DNA of 12,450 nt from Candidatus Zipacnadia bacterium. GTDB taxonomy: Bacteria > Armatimonadota > UBA5377 > JALGUK01. Below are positions 1-7,955 of this stretch, in pieces; the stretch's first letter is position 1; each line of letters begins with the position of its first letter. Position numbers and translations under genes: made by a program. The notes under the pieces are model-generated. The model saw only the letters and a program-made list of their open reading frames with translations, was not told where the DNA came from and did not search any database. The stretch spans positions 1-12,450 of the forward strand of contig JALGUK010000064.1 of the NCBI GenBank assembly GCA_029820875.1. Direction: 5' to 3'.

Positions 1-950
1 CCGCCCGCGATGCCTACGTCCGCCTCGGCCGCCTCACCCGGGCCGTTGACCGCGCAGCCCATCACCGCCACCCGGATGGGCGCGTCAATCCCCTTGAGCC
101 GCTCCCGCACCTCAGCCGCAAGCGCCTCAAGGTCCACCTCGCACCGGCCGCACATCGGGCAGGCTATAAGCTCCGGCCCGAAGACGCGCATCCCAAGCGC
201 CTGCAGTATCTGCTTGCCCGCCTCCACCTCGACCACCGGGTCGCCGGTGAGGGAGACCCGGAGCGTGTCCCCGATGCCCTCTGCAAGCAGCGCGCCGATG
301 CCGACCGCCGACTTGACGACCCCCGTCTCAGGCAGGCCTGCCTCCGTAATGCCCAAATGAAGGGGGATATCGGTCTCGCGGCCGAAAAGGCGGTTGGCCT
401 CGATGGTCCGCGGGACGTCCGAGGCCTTGATGGAGACCACGATGTCGCGGAAGCCCAGTTCCTCGAGGAACGCGACCTCGTCGAGCGCGCTCTCGCACAG
501 CGCCGCCGGCGTCGGGCCGCCGTGCTTGTCAATCAGCCGGAGTTCAAGCGACCCGGCGTTGACTCCCACGCGGATGGGAATCCCGCGCTCGGAGGCGGCC
601 GCCACCACCTGCTCGACTTTGCTTCTGTCCCCGATATTGCCCGGATTAATCCGCAACTTGTCGGCGCCCAGCTCCGCCGCACGCAGCGCCAGGCGATAGT
701 CGAAGTGTATGTCAGCCACCAGCGGACAGTCGAAGCGCTCCCTCAGCTCCCCGAATGCGTCGGCTGCCTTCGTGTTCGGGATTGCGACGCGGACTATCTC
801 GCATCCCGCTGCAAGAAGGCGATCTATCTGGGCGGCGGTCGCGCCCACGTCCTGAGTTTTCGTGTTGGTCATGGACTGGATGGAGACGGGCGCTCCCCCG
901 CCGATGGCGACGCCGCGGACCTTTATCTGCCGTGTGCTCCGCCGGTGCAT
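1..950 (-). CDS. ispG: 4-hydroxy-3-methylbut-2-en-1-yl diphosphate synthase, partial (C-terminus beyond window)
   Basis: IspG (GcpE) is the [4Fe-4S] enzyme that converts methylerythritol cyclodiphosphate to HMBPP in the non-mevalonate isoprenoid pathway, in the cytosol. I translated the complement from the ATG at 950. It opens [19 protein letters not shown] and then shows the family blocks [92 protein letters not shown] and [10 protein letters not shown]. The two cysteines of CPMC and the one before AVNGPGEA are the expected cluster ligands. About 316 residues are inside the window; the last 30 or so are lost at the edge. A GGAGG ribosome site lies nine bases before the ATG, and the gene follows rseP by 21 bases, so it is cotranscribed. 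No lesion is visible. It is richer in GC than pyrH or tsf. Confidence 0.96.
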   Translation of the reverse strand, partial: MHRRSTRQIKVRGVAIGGGAPVSIQSMTNTKTQDVGATAAQIDRLLAAGCEIVRVAIPNTKAADAFGELRERFDCPLVADIHFDYRLALRAAELGADKLRINPGNIGDRSKVEQVVAAASERGIPIRVGVNAGSLELRLIDKHGGPTPAALCESALDEVAFLEELGFRDIVVSIKASDVPRTIEANRLFGRETDIPLHLGITEAGLPETGVVKSAVGIGALLAEGIGDTLRVSLTGDPVVEVEAGKQILQALGMRVFGPELIACPMCGRCEVDLEALAAEVRERLKGIDAPIRVAVMGCAVNGPGEAAEADVGIAG

Positions 951-971
951 CGTTCTTTGCCTCCGCAGAAG

Positions 972-2594
972 CTACAACAGCCTCATAATATCATTGATTG
1001 TGATAAGGACGAAAAGGCCAATCAAAACGAAGAAGCCGATTGTGACGGCAATCGTCTGTGCACGGCGGTTAAGCGGCTTGCGCACAACGGCTTCGTAGCC
1101 GACCATCGCGACCCAGAAGCCGTCCAGAGCGGGGAATGGCACCATGTTGATGATGGCGAGGTTGACGCTGATGAAGCCCGCAAGCGCAAGAACACCCTGT
1201 AAGCCCAGGTACGACGCCTTGACGACTTCGGCCCCAATTCGAAGCGGTCCTCCAATCTCGTTGGGAAGCAACCCCTTAATCACCCACACGACCGCCTTTG
1301 GAATCACCACCGCGGCGACATAAGTCTCCTTAATCGCGCCTGAGATCTCCTCGATAAAGCTCAAGGGCTTGCGATGGATATGCCAGGCGACGCCGATGCG
1401 CCCGATATGCTCCTTCTTGTAAATCGGATTGCCGCTGGCCGCCCAACTGATATCATCAACTTCCACCGCCTTCGGGGTGACGTTCAGAACCATCTCGTCC
1501 GCAGCACGCTGGATGGTAAGCTCGACATCGGGCTTCTCTATGTACAGGTCAATCATATCGGCGGGGGCAGCGCTTTCGATGCCGCCGACTCCAACGACCC
1601 AGTCGCCGGACTTCAGGCCCACGGCGGCTCGAACCGACGGTTTCATGCTATCGGCACGAAGCAGGAATCCGCGCACGTCCTTAGCGATGGCCCATGTCGT
1701 AAAGAGCCATTCAGGGGAAACCACGACCGGCACCTCTCGTGCTCCCCGCTTGACCTTGACCAGCATCGGGTAGCCATTACGTCGCCGCGCAATCCGGGCG
1801 ACCTGGAGAGGATCGGCGTCCGGCAGCCCCTCGACTGATAGAACTTCGTCACCCCAGCGCAAGTCTTCCCAGTACTTGAGATCGGAAGAGAACGGAGGAT
1901 AGCGGAAGGAATCCGGCAAGGAGACAAAGTGCATGTTCGGTCTGCCGTTCTGCTCAAGCCATTGCTCAAAGGCCCACTCAATGGGGGCGTTGACCGTCAC
2001 TTTTCTTCCCCCGCGCAGGATCGTGATGGTTATTTCCTTGTCGGCATTTGGGCGAATCAGGTCTCCGGCTTCGATGGGGGATGCGGTGATTGTCCCATTG
2101 ACGGCGACGACCCTATCACCGGGCTTGATACCGACGGCATGAGCCGGGTTGTCCGGCGTGACGCGCGCGACCACCGTGGTGCTTCGCAGGATATCGAATG
2201 GTCCTGTTTGCGCCTCGCCGTAGAATGCCAGCGCGCACCAGAAGAATAAGGCCGCCAAAACGATGTTCATTCCAGAGCCTGCGCATATCACAGCCGCCCG
2301 TGCCCACAGCGGCTTGCTATTATAGCCGTCAGGAGCGTCCTCATCCCCGGGTTCCATTCCGGCGATGCGAACATAGCCGCCGAGTGGGATTGGCCGTATC
2401 GAGTAGGTGACTCCGCCGCGCTCGAACGAGTACAGCGCCGGCCGGAAGAAGCCGATGGAGAACTCGTAGACGCGCATTCCGACCAGGCGCGCGACCACCA
2501 GGTGCCCGAACTCGTGAAAGAGCACCATCATGCCCAGTATCACGACGAATTGAACGATGCCGCTTCCGGTTGCAATAATCTGGTCCCAGTTCAT
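972..2594 (-). CDS. rseP: RseP/SpoIVFB-class site-2 intramembrane zinc metalloprotease with expanded PDZ region
   Basis: A site-2 protease of the M50 family, which cuts transmembrane segments of anti-sigma factors or spent signal peptides inside the inner membrane. The 540-residue product has the zinc motif HEFGH at residues 27-31 in the first membrane helix and the second ligand in NMVPFPALDG (Asp491) near the C-terminus, followed by two more hydrophobic segments. Between them lies a long periplasmic region with a clear PDZ (about 138-206, GIKPGDRVVAVNG) and two more PDZ-like units (about 236-302, DLRWGDEVLSVEG; about 312-380, GLKSGDWVVGVGG). E. coli RseP has two and is about 450 residues. 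The ATG at 2594 has GGGGAG just upstream. The reading frame is open upstream into dxr without a stop, so positions 972-3674 form one continuous 900-codon frame. Both ends of RseP are normally periplasmic, which argues for separate initiation rather than a true fusion. Confidence 0.93.
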   Translation of the reverse strand: MNWDQIIATGSGIVQFVVILGMMVLFHEFGHLVVARLVGMRVYEFSIGFFRPALYSFERGGVTYSIRPIPLGGYVRIAGMEPGDEDAPDGYNSKPLWARAAVICAGSGMNIVLAALFFWCALAFYGEAQTGPFDILRSTTVVARVTPDNPAHAVGIKPGDRVVAVNGTITASPIEAGDLIRPNADKEITITILRGGRKVTVNAPIEWAFEQWLEQNGRPNMHFVSLPDSFRYPPFSSDLKYWEDLRWGDEVLSVEGLPDADPLQVARIARRRNGYPMLVKVKRGAREVPVVVSPEWLFTTWAIAKDVRGFLLRADSMKPSVRAAVGLKSGDWVVGVGGIESAAPADMIDLYIEKPDVELTIQRAADEMVLNVTPKAVEVDDISWAASGNPIYKKEHIGRIGVAWHIHRKPLSFIEEISGAIKETYVAAVVIPKAVVWVIKGLLPNEIGGPLRIGAEVVKASYLGLQGVLALAGFISVNLAIINMVPFPALDGFWVAMVGYEAVVRKPLNRRAQTIAVTIGFFVLIGLFVLITINDIMRLL

Positions 2595-3674
2595 TGCCGC
2601 TCCCCGACCACCTTGCTCCGAACGACCTGCCGGTATGTCCGTCAATCGGATTCGCCCTTCCATGAAGCACTCAACGGCTGCCTGGTCCGCGCCGTCCAGA
2701 ACCGCCGGCATCGTCCCACCCGCCCGCGCCGCATCCAACGCCAGGCGCAAACATGGGAACCGTGAAAGATCGGGCTTTTCAAACGTCAGCGGCGACGCCG
2801 CTGTCAAATCCAGGCGTTCCAAAGTGTTCGGCATCCGCTCCGGGTAAAAGAGAGCGTACTGGATGGGCAGGCGCATGTCCGGAAGGCCGAGCTGGGCCAG
2901 TACCGAGCCGTCAACGAACTCCACGAGCGAGTGAACGATTGACTGCGGGTGCACCACAACCTCAATCCGGTCGAAATCGACATCGAAGAGCCAGCGCGCC
3001 TCAAAGACCTCAAAGCCCTTGTTCATGAGCGTAGCCGAGTCAATCGTCACCTTGGGGCCCATCTGCCAGGTTGGATGGTCAAGAGCATCGCGAACGGTTG
3101 CCGCCGCCATCTCCTCCTCGGAACGTTCGCGGAACGGGCCGCCGGAGGCCGTCAGTATTATACGGCTGATTTTCGAGGCGTCCTGCTCTCCCTGCAGCGC
3201 CTGAAAAATCGCGGAAAGCTCGCTGTCCACGGGCAAAAGCTTCGCGCCGAACCGCCGGGCCTCGCGCACAACAAGCTCTCCTGCGACCACAAGAGGCTCC
3301 TTATTGGCCAGCGCGAGCCTCTTGCCTGCGCGGATTGCTGCCATAACCGGCTCCAGCCCGGCTACCCCGCCCGCAGCCCCCACAACCACATCGCTACCCG
3401 CCCACGAGGCTATTTGGCTCACACCCTCCGGGCCGGCCAACACCTGCACTTGCTGGCCCGAAAGAGCGGACTTCAACTCATCGAGGCGCCGCTCATCATA
3501 CACCGCAACCGCCTCGGGGCGGAACTCCCTGGCCTGCGCTGCCAGCAGTTCAACGTTGCGCCCCGCCGCAATGGCACAAACACGCAGACGTTCCGGGAAC
3601 GCGCGGACGATATCGAGCGTCTGACGGCCGATGGAACCGGTGGAACCGATAATCGCCAAAGCGCGGGCGTTCAT
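2595..3674 (-). CDS. dxr: 1-deoxy-D-xylulose 5-phosphate reductoisomerase, C-terminally truncated or frameshifted, reading into rseP
   Basis: Dxr (IspC) makes methylerythritol phosphate from DXP using NADPH and a divalent metal. The 360 residues before the RseP methionine show GSTGSIG at 10-16 (nucleotide binding), LANKE at 122-126, VDSE with metal ligands Asp150 and Glu152, TASGGPF, HPTW (His200), MNKGFE with Glu222 as third metal ligand, and HPQSIVHSLVEFVDGS. Residue 153, histidine in E. coli, is leucine. The protein is normal up to RIRLTDIPA, then ends in a 12-residue stretch unlike the family and enters rseP with no stop. Some 40 C-terminal residues are missing. Removing one G of the pair at 2626-2627 would give DIPAVVRSKVVGERQ and a TGA at 2591-2593 overlapping the rseP ATG, a typical operon junction. 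That supports a frameshift, but the C-terminus would still be short. The ATG overlaps the uppS stop as ATGA. Confidence 0.88.
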
Positions 3675-4369
3675 GAGTCGTCACCCTCTTCCACCAGTCC
3701 CCCAAAACGCCGCTGCCGGCGCTGATACTCAAGTATCGCATCGAACAGGTGCCTCTCATCGAACTCCGGCCACAGTATCGGGAGGACCACCAGCTCCGCA
3801 TAGGCGATTTGCCAGATCAGGAAGTTGGAAATCCGCATCTCGCCGCCGGTCCGAATCAGCAGGTCCGGGTCTGGCAAGTCGGGCATATAAAGGTGCTGCG
3901 CGAATTGTTCCTCATTTATATCTTGAGGGGAAAGCTCGCCCTCGACGCAACGCTGGGCAAGGGAGCGCGCCGCGTCAATGATTTCCGCCCGCCCGCCGTA
4001 GTTGATGGCGACATTGAAGACCATTCCGCTATTGTTCTCGGTTCGAAGCGTCGCCCGGCGGATTTCCTCCTGGAGCGATTCAGGCACCTCGTGAATGCGG
4101 CCGGAGGCTCTGAAGACGGTGTCGTCAGCGTCAAGTTCGTCAATCTCCTCCCGTAGGCGCCATTCCATCAGCCCCATGATGGCTTCAACCTCTTCAGGCG
4201 GGCGGTTCCAGTTTTCGGTTGAGAAAGAGTAAACGGTCAGTGCCTCGATTCCGAGCTTACCACAGGCACGTACCAGGCGCTTTGTCGCCTCGGCACCTTC
4301 GTAATGTCCCTGCACATGACGTGGAAGTCGGTTCAGGTCAATACCAGCGCGGGCTGCCCGACTCTTCAA
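3671..4369 (-). CDS. uppS: isoprenyl (undecaprenyl diphosphate) synthase, missing the catalytic N-terminal loop
   Basis: UppS is the cis-prenyltransferase that builds the C55 lipid carrier for cell-wall synthesis from FPP and IPP. The 232-residue product has family blocks YSFSTENWNRP, FNVAINYGGRAEI, DLLIRTGGEMRISNFLIWQ and LWPEF, and a normal C-terminus. The N-terminus reads LNRLPRHV directly into QGHYEGAE. The family has about 19 residues here, carrying the near-invariant MDGNGRWA motif with the catalytic aspartate (Asp26 in E. coli) and diphosphate-binding residues. Adding 19 residues gives 251, the usual length, so this is a clean in-frame gap of about 57 bases at the 4312/4313 junction. 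As written the enzyme should be inactive. The start is a TTG at 4369 preceded by a run of six G; an in-frame TAA lies just upstream and there is no ATG. It overlaps dxr by four bases. Confidence 0.9.
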   Translation of the reverse strand: MKSRAARAGIDLNRLPRHVQGHYEGAEATKRLVRACGKLGIEALTVYSFSTENWNRPPEEVEAIMGLMEWRLREEIDELDADDTVFRASGRIHEVPESLQEEIRRATLRTENNSGMVFNVAINYGGRAEIIDAARSLAQRCVEGELSPQDINEEQFAQHLYMPDLPDPDLLIRTGGEMRISNFLIWQIAYAELVVLPILWPEFDERHLFDAILEYQRRQRRFGGLVEEGDDS

Positions 4370-4415
4370 TCTCAGCCCCCCAGGTCTTTAAAGCATGTGT
4401 CCGTGATACAGACTA

Positions 4416-4441
4416 CCCCCTTCGTTGGAGGGCGAAGGGGG
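4416..4441. terminator. perfect hairpin between the PASTA-like gene and uppS
   Basis: CCCCCTTCG at 4416-4424 is exactly complementary to CGAAGGGGG at 4433-4441, with an eight-base loop. It sits in the only sizeable gap inside the minus-strand operon (4370-4472). There is no T-tract on either side, so it is not a textbook intrinsic terminator. It could be an attenuator, an RNA-processing site or a translation-control hairpin upstream of the uppS TTG. Confidence 0.4.
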
Positions 4442-4472
4442 CATTCGGCAGCCGTACTTGCTATGCGGGAAT

Positions 4473-4733
4473 TCAATGTATCGCCTTGGTGTCGGCATCC
4501 AACTCCACCGGACCGCCGCCGTCCTCGGCGGCCACTAACAACTCGAGCATCCCGTCGGCCAGTACCTGCTGTCGCAGAACCCGCAGACGCCCCTGCGACC
4601 GCGGACCTTTCGGTGGCGAGGTTCGCACGATTCTCACCGAAGCGTGTGGGGCAAGGTGCCGCAGGCGCTGTTGGGCAAGGTCAAGAGGATACGCGCACAA
4701 GTCCGGAATTTCGTATTGCTGGACACCTTGCAA
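4473..4733 (-). CDS. small PASTA-like protein of unknown function
   Basis: An 86-residue product lies between frr and uppS. After a short lead it reads EIPDLCAYPLDLAQQRLRHL, then VRIVRTSPP, then RVLRQQVL and LELLVAAE. This order (a pathway/leucine/alanine helix, a beta strand ending in a proline-rich turn, a strand with V-x-R-Q, and a final hydrophobic strand) resembles one PASTA domain, the unit that binds muropeptide or beta-lactam in PASTA kinases. I see no signal peptide or membrane segment, so it is probably cytosolic. The start is a TTG at 4733; GGAGGT at the end of frr lies ten bases before it, and the gap to the frr stop is six bases, which implies coupling. As I recall, genes of this size occur at the same spot in some thermophilic Firmicutes. 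The link to a defined family is inference. Confidence 0.6.
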   Translation of the reverse strand: MQGVQQYEIPDLCAYPLDLAQQRLRHLAPHASVRIVRTSPPKGPRSQGRLRVLRQQVLADGMLELLVAAEDGGGPVELDADTKAIH

Positions 4734-4739
4734 GATGCT

Positions 4740-5294
4740 TCAGACCTCCATCAACTCCGCAATCTTCGCCTCTTTCAACTCATCTACCCGACGGATGAAC
4801 TCGTCATGGATATCTTGAATCTCATCTTCTCCCTGCCGGACCTCGTCTTCAGAAAGCCCCTCGCGCTTCTCCATCTTCTTGAGTTCTTCTATGGTTTCCC
4901 GCCGGATATTACGGATAGCTATACGACACTCCTCGGCCTTCTGCCCGACAAGCTTGGCCATTTCCTGTCGCCGCTCCTCGGTAAGCTGGGGGATAGCGAG
5001 CCTGATGACATTACCGTCGTTGCTCGGAGTAAGGCCCAGGTCGGAGGTCATTATCGCCTTTTCGATCTTGGGAATAATGGACTTGTCCCAGGGCGCGATG
5101 AGCATCAACCGCGCCTCGGGGACGGAGACAGTCGCCACCTGGTTAATCGGCATGTCCGAGCCGTAATAGTCCACCTTAACGTGTTCAAGCAATGCCGGAC
5201 TGGCTCGACCGGTACGAATTGTTGCAAACCCCCGTTCCATGGCGTCAACGGACTTCTCCATGTGTTTCCGCATTCCGGCAATGAGCTTGTCCAT
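4740..5294 (-). CDS. frr: ribosome recycling factor
   Basis: RRF splits the post-termination ribosome with EF-G. The product has 184 residues, the usual length (185), and opens MDKLIAGMRKHMEKSVDAM. It carries the conserved FATIRTGRASPALLEHVKVDYYG block, the domain II strands (INQVATVSVPEARLMLIAPW, KIEKAIMTSDLGLTPSNDGNVIRLAIPQLTEERR) and the C-terminal helix of the three-helix bundle rich in R, K and E (RNIRRETIEELKKMEK). The ATG at 5294 follows GGGGGTGA by six bases. It lies 53 bases after pyrH and 6 bases before the PASTA-like gene, the common order in bacteria. Nothing unusual is seen. Confidence 0.98.
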   Translation of the reverse strand: MDKLIAGMRKHMEKSVDAMERGFATIRTGRASPALLEHVKVDYYGSDMPINQVATVSVPEARLMLIAPWDKSIIPKIEKAIMTSDLGLTPSNDGNVIRLAIPQLTEERRQEMAKLVGQKAEECRIAIRNIRRETIEELKKMEKREGLSEDEVRQGEDEIQDIHDEFIRRVDELKEAKIAELMEV

Positions 5295-5347
5295 AAAAGG
5301 TCACCCCCGGTTGGCTGGTGCCCATGGGGCTTGCGGGTGTACGGATG

Positions 5348-6064
5348 TTACTGCACGAGTGTCCCGATTTCTTCGCCCATAACAGCGCGAAGGATATTCC
5401 CCGGTGTCGCGATGTTGAAAACGATTATCGGTATATTGTTGTCCATGCTCAGCGAGATTGCGGTGGAGTCCATTACCTTCAGTTGCCGGTTGAGCACCTC
5501 GATATAACTTATTCTGCTGATAGCAACGGCATTTTTGTCCTTCTTCGGGTCCCGATCATACACGCCATCCACGTTCGTCGCCTTCAAAATAACCTCTGCA
5601 TTAATCTCCGCAGCCCGCAAGACGCTTGCGGTGTCGGTCGTAAAGAACGGGTTTCCGCTTCCTGCCGCGAAGATTACAACCCGCCCCTTCTCCAGATGAC
5701 GAATCGCCCGACGGCGGATAAACGGCTCAGCGATTTCGCGCATCTCAATCGCGCTCTGGACGCGGGTGATCACCCCGATTCGTTCCAACTCATCCTGGAG
5801 AGCGATGGCGTTAATGGTGGTGGCGAGCATACCCATATAGTCGGCAGTGGCGCGGTCCATTCCCCGCTCGGCAGCGATAGAGCCGCGGAAGATGTTGCCT
5901 CCGCCGACTACGATGGCGGTCTGTACCCCTCGCTGGTGGACCTCCCGAATCTGAACGGCGAGGGTGTTGACCACGCCGTGGTCCACACCAAATTCTTGAC
6001 TACCCTTGAACGCCTCCCCAGAGAGCTTCAGCAGCACCCGCTTGTACTTGGGCGTCTCAGACAC
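5348..6064 (-). CDS. pyrH: UMP kinase
   Basis: PyrH phosphorylates UMP to UDP with ATP in the cytosol, supplying pyrimidines for nucleic acids and sugar nucleotides. It is a hexameric amino-acid-kinase-fold enzyme. The 238-residue product has the phosphate-binding KLSGEAF near the N-terminus, [10 protein letters not shown], the signature [34 protein letters not shown] and [14 protein letters not shown] chose the GTG at 6064 rather than an upstream start: GGTGAGG lies eight bases before it, and the product [16 protein letters not shown] aligns with family N-termini, while the extra upstream codons (to 6121) look non-coding. An 83-base gap separates it from tsf. No lesion is seen. Confidence 0.97.
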   Translation of the reverse strand: MSETPKYKRVLLKLSGEAFKGSQEFGVDHGVVNTLAVQIREVHQRGVQTAIVVGGGNIFRGSIAAERGMDRATADYMGMLATTINAIALQDELERIGVITRVQSAIEMREIAEPFIRRRAIRHLEKGRVVIFAAGSGNPFFTTDTASVLRAAEINAEVILKATNVDGVYDRDPKKDKNAVAISRISYIEVLNRQLKVMDSTAISLSMDNNIPIIVFNIATPGNILRAVMGEEIGTLVQ

Positions 6065-6147
6065 TGGAATTTCCTCACCATTTGCTGAATGGCGCCGGTT
6101 ACGAGGCGGGCAGAGGGGCATACACCTGGCCTGTAGCAGGCTCGCCC

Positions 6148-6750
6148 TCAGACTCCTGACTCCTCACCGACACGGAAAATCACGAACCGGCGGACGACTA
6201 TTCGCTCGCCGACCTTTCCTGCCAACTCATTAAGAAGGTCGCGGATCGTGTGCTTGTCATCTCGAATATACGCCTGTTCAAGCAGGCAGACCTCCGAGTA
6301 GAATTTCTTGAGCCTTCCCTCGACGATCTTGTCCACTACCTTCTCCGGCTTGCCCTCTGCCAGGGCCTGATTCCGGTAAATCTCCCGCTCCTGTTCGATA
6401 ACATCCTCGGGCACATCCTCAGGAGCGACGTACTCCGGCTTCATTGCGGCGATTTGCATCGCGCACTCTTTGGCAAAATGCTTAAACTCGTCGGTATTTG
6501 CCACAAAGTCCGTCTCAGAATTGACCTCGACCATCACCCCGAGCTTTCCGCCATGGACATAAGTTGCGATTATCCCCTCAGCAGCAGCCTTGCCCGCTCG
6601 CTTTTGGGCGACTGCCACACCTTTTTCACGCAGCAGCACCGCCGCGCGTTCCATATCGCCCTCGGCTTCCAAGAGCGCCTTCTTGCAGTCCATCATCCCC
6701 GCGCCAGTTCTATCACGGAGTTGCTTGACAATTGCCGCCGAGACTTCCAT
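6148..6750 (-). CDS. tsf: elongation factor Ts, short form
   Basis: EF-Ts is the guanine nucleotide exchange factor of EF-Tu. The product has 200 residues, the short form seen in many phyla; E. coli has 283. Seen in order are the N-terminal UBA-like domain ([24 protein letters not shown]), the AEGII strand, the signature [14 protein letters not shown] (TDFVAN at residues 80-85), and the C-terminal [24 protein letters not shown]. The ATG at 6750 is preceded by GGGAGAGAGGG; the reading frame extends further upstream, but the family starts here. It lies 77 bases after rpsB. The second dimerisation module of long EF-Ts is absent, as is normal for this class. Confidence 0.97.
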   Translation of the reverse strand: MEVSAAIVKQLRDRTGAGMMDCKKALLEAEGDMERAAVLLREKGVAVAQKRAGKAAAEGIIATYVHGGKLGVMVEVNSETDFVANTDEFKHFAKECAMQIAAMKPEYVAPEDVPEDVIEQEREIYRNQALAEGKPEKVVDKIVEGRLKKFYSEVCLLEQAYIRDDKHTIRDLLNELAGKVGERIVVRRFVIFRVGEESGV

Positions 6751-6827
6751 GCGGCCCTCTCTCCCATTTTTTATCCCAGTTTGTTTTGTACGGTGCAAAA
6801 ACGCGATGTACAACAGCCTTCCCAGTG

Positions 6828-7676
6828 CTATCGCCGCTGATGAGGCGGTTGGATAGGCTCCAAGTCCTCGACTGATTCTTCCTCGAGTTCCTCTTCGAGT
6901 TCGTAAACCTGCTCCAATTCCGCCAGTTTCGCCTCTTCTGCCTCCTCGGCCTCGGCTTGCTCGGCCGCCTCGGCCTGCTCGGCTCGCCGCGTCGCCTCGT
7001 TCGCGCCCTCAACGGCCGCGTCTGCCATCTTATTTGCCATCAGCCGGATGGCACGGATTGCGTCATCATTACCCGGGATGACGAAATCAACCTCATCCGG
7101 GTCGCAGTTGGTGTCCACGATGGCGACGATTGGGATGTGCAGTTTACGCGCTTCCGCGACGGCGATATGCTCCTTTTTCAGGTCCACGATGAACAAAACG
7201 TCCGGCAAGCGCTTCATATCCCTTATGCCGCCCAGCGTTCTCGCGAGCTTATCCAGCTCCTCTTCGAGTTTGGCGGCCTCCTTCTTCGTGAGGACCTCGA
7301 ACTCCCCGCTCTGCTTGGCTTGCTCGAGTTCCATGAGGCGGCGGATCCGCTGACGGATCGTGCTGAAGTTTGTAAGCATTCCTCCCAGCCAGCGGTGTGT
7401 AACATGGAACATGCCGCAGCGCTCGGCCGCCTCGCGGATGGACTCCTGTGCCTGGCGTTTTGTGCCGACCATCAGGAGTGTGCCCCCATCGGCCACTGTC
7501 TCGCGCACGAACTTGTACGCCTCGTCCAGGCGTCGGACCGTCTGGTGCAGGTCAATGATGTAAATCCCGTTGCGCTCGCTGTAAATGAAGCGCTTCATCT
7601 TCGGGTTCCAGCGGCGGGTCTGGTGGCCGAAGTGCACCCCGGCCTCGAGCAGTTCCTTCATGGAAACAAGCGCCAA
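6828..7676 (-). CDS. rpsB: 30S ribosomal protein S2 with long acidic C-terminal tail
   Basis: S2 binds late to the 30S head and is needed for S1 recruitment. The product has 282 residues with [23 protein letters not shown], the [18 protein letters not shown] and [10 protein letters not shown] blocks, [14 protein letters not shown] and [12 protein letters not shown], all typical. After about residue 220 comes an extra tail of some 60 residues, very rich in E and A ([19 protein letters not shown] and more), probably a coiled coil or disordered. I chose the TTG at 7676: GGAGGT lies seven bases upstream and the product [10 protein letters not shown] matches family starts, while the ATG further in (7661) has no ribosome site. 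This is the first gene of the operon, behind the promoter at 7956-7985. Confidence 0.97.
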   Translation of the reverse strand: MALVSMKELLEAGVHFGHQTRRWNPKMKRFIYSERNGIYIIDLHQTVRRLDEAYKFVRETVADGGTLLMVGTKRQAQESIREAAERCGMFHVTHRWLGGMLTNFSTIRQRIRRLMELEQAKQSGEFEVLTKKEAAKLEEELDKLARTLGGIRDMKRLPDVLFIVDLKKEHIAVAEARKLHIPIVAIVDTNCDPDEVDFVIPGNDDAIRAIRLMANKMADAAVEGANEATRRAEQAEAAEQAEAEEAEEAKLAELEQVYELEEELEEESVEDLEPIQPPHQRR

Positions 7677-7712
7677 TAACGCCACCTCCAACGGTGTTCG
7701 GAGCATCGGACG

Positions 7713-7728
7713 CGCAAGCGTACTTGCG
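7713..7728 (-). other. hairpin in the rpsB leader
   Basis: CGCAAG at 7713-7718 pairs perfectly with CTTGCG at 7723-7728. On the transcribed (minus) strand the loop is TACG, a stable UNCG-type tetraloop though closed by G-C. It lies about 37 bases before the rpsB start, inside a leader of roughly 270 bases (7677-7948). Long leaders before rpsB can bind S2 for feedback control; that role here is inference only. I see nothing else firm in the leader. Confidence 0.35.
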
Positions 7729-7955
7729 GTTCACGCCGTCGCGCCTGCATCCGAGTTGTGCGACTAAGATGCGGAGCTACATACTCCAGGTAAACTCCCC
7801 CGGCGCAGGCCAAAAAAATCATCCCCGCACCTCGCCGGCCCATGCCGAGGAACGGGAATGACTTCAGTCAGTGGACAGGCTCAATTCAACTTTCGCGGGC
7901 CGTGCGAGCGGATACTTACCACCGACACTTTTCTGGCGTCACCAAGGTGAATTGC

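Noticed and set aside
357..1202. Long plus-strand open frame of 281 codons over ispG and the 3' end of rseP
   Set aside because: It is antisense to two clear genes with intact family motifs and has no recognisable domain; high GC leaves the opposite strand open.
972..3674. A genuine 900-residue Dxr-RseP fusion enzyme
   Set aside because: Membrane topology conflicts, rseP has its own ribosome site, and a one-base shift gives a normal overlapping stop; kept as a finding rather than annotated as a fusion.
2949..3725. Plus-strand open frame of 258 codons over dxr
   Set aside because: Antisense shadow of Dxr; composition rich in His and Arg with no domain or ribosome site.
4219..5507. Plus-strand open frames opposite uppS, frr and pyrH
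   Set aside because: Shadows of well-supported minus-strand genes.
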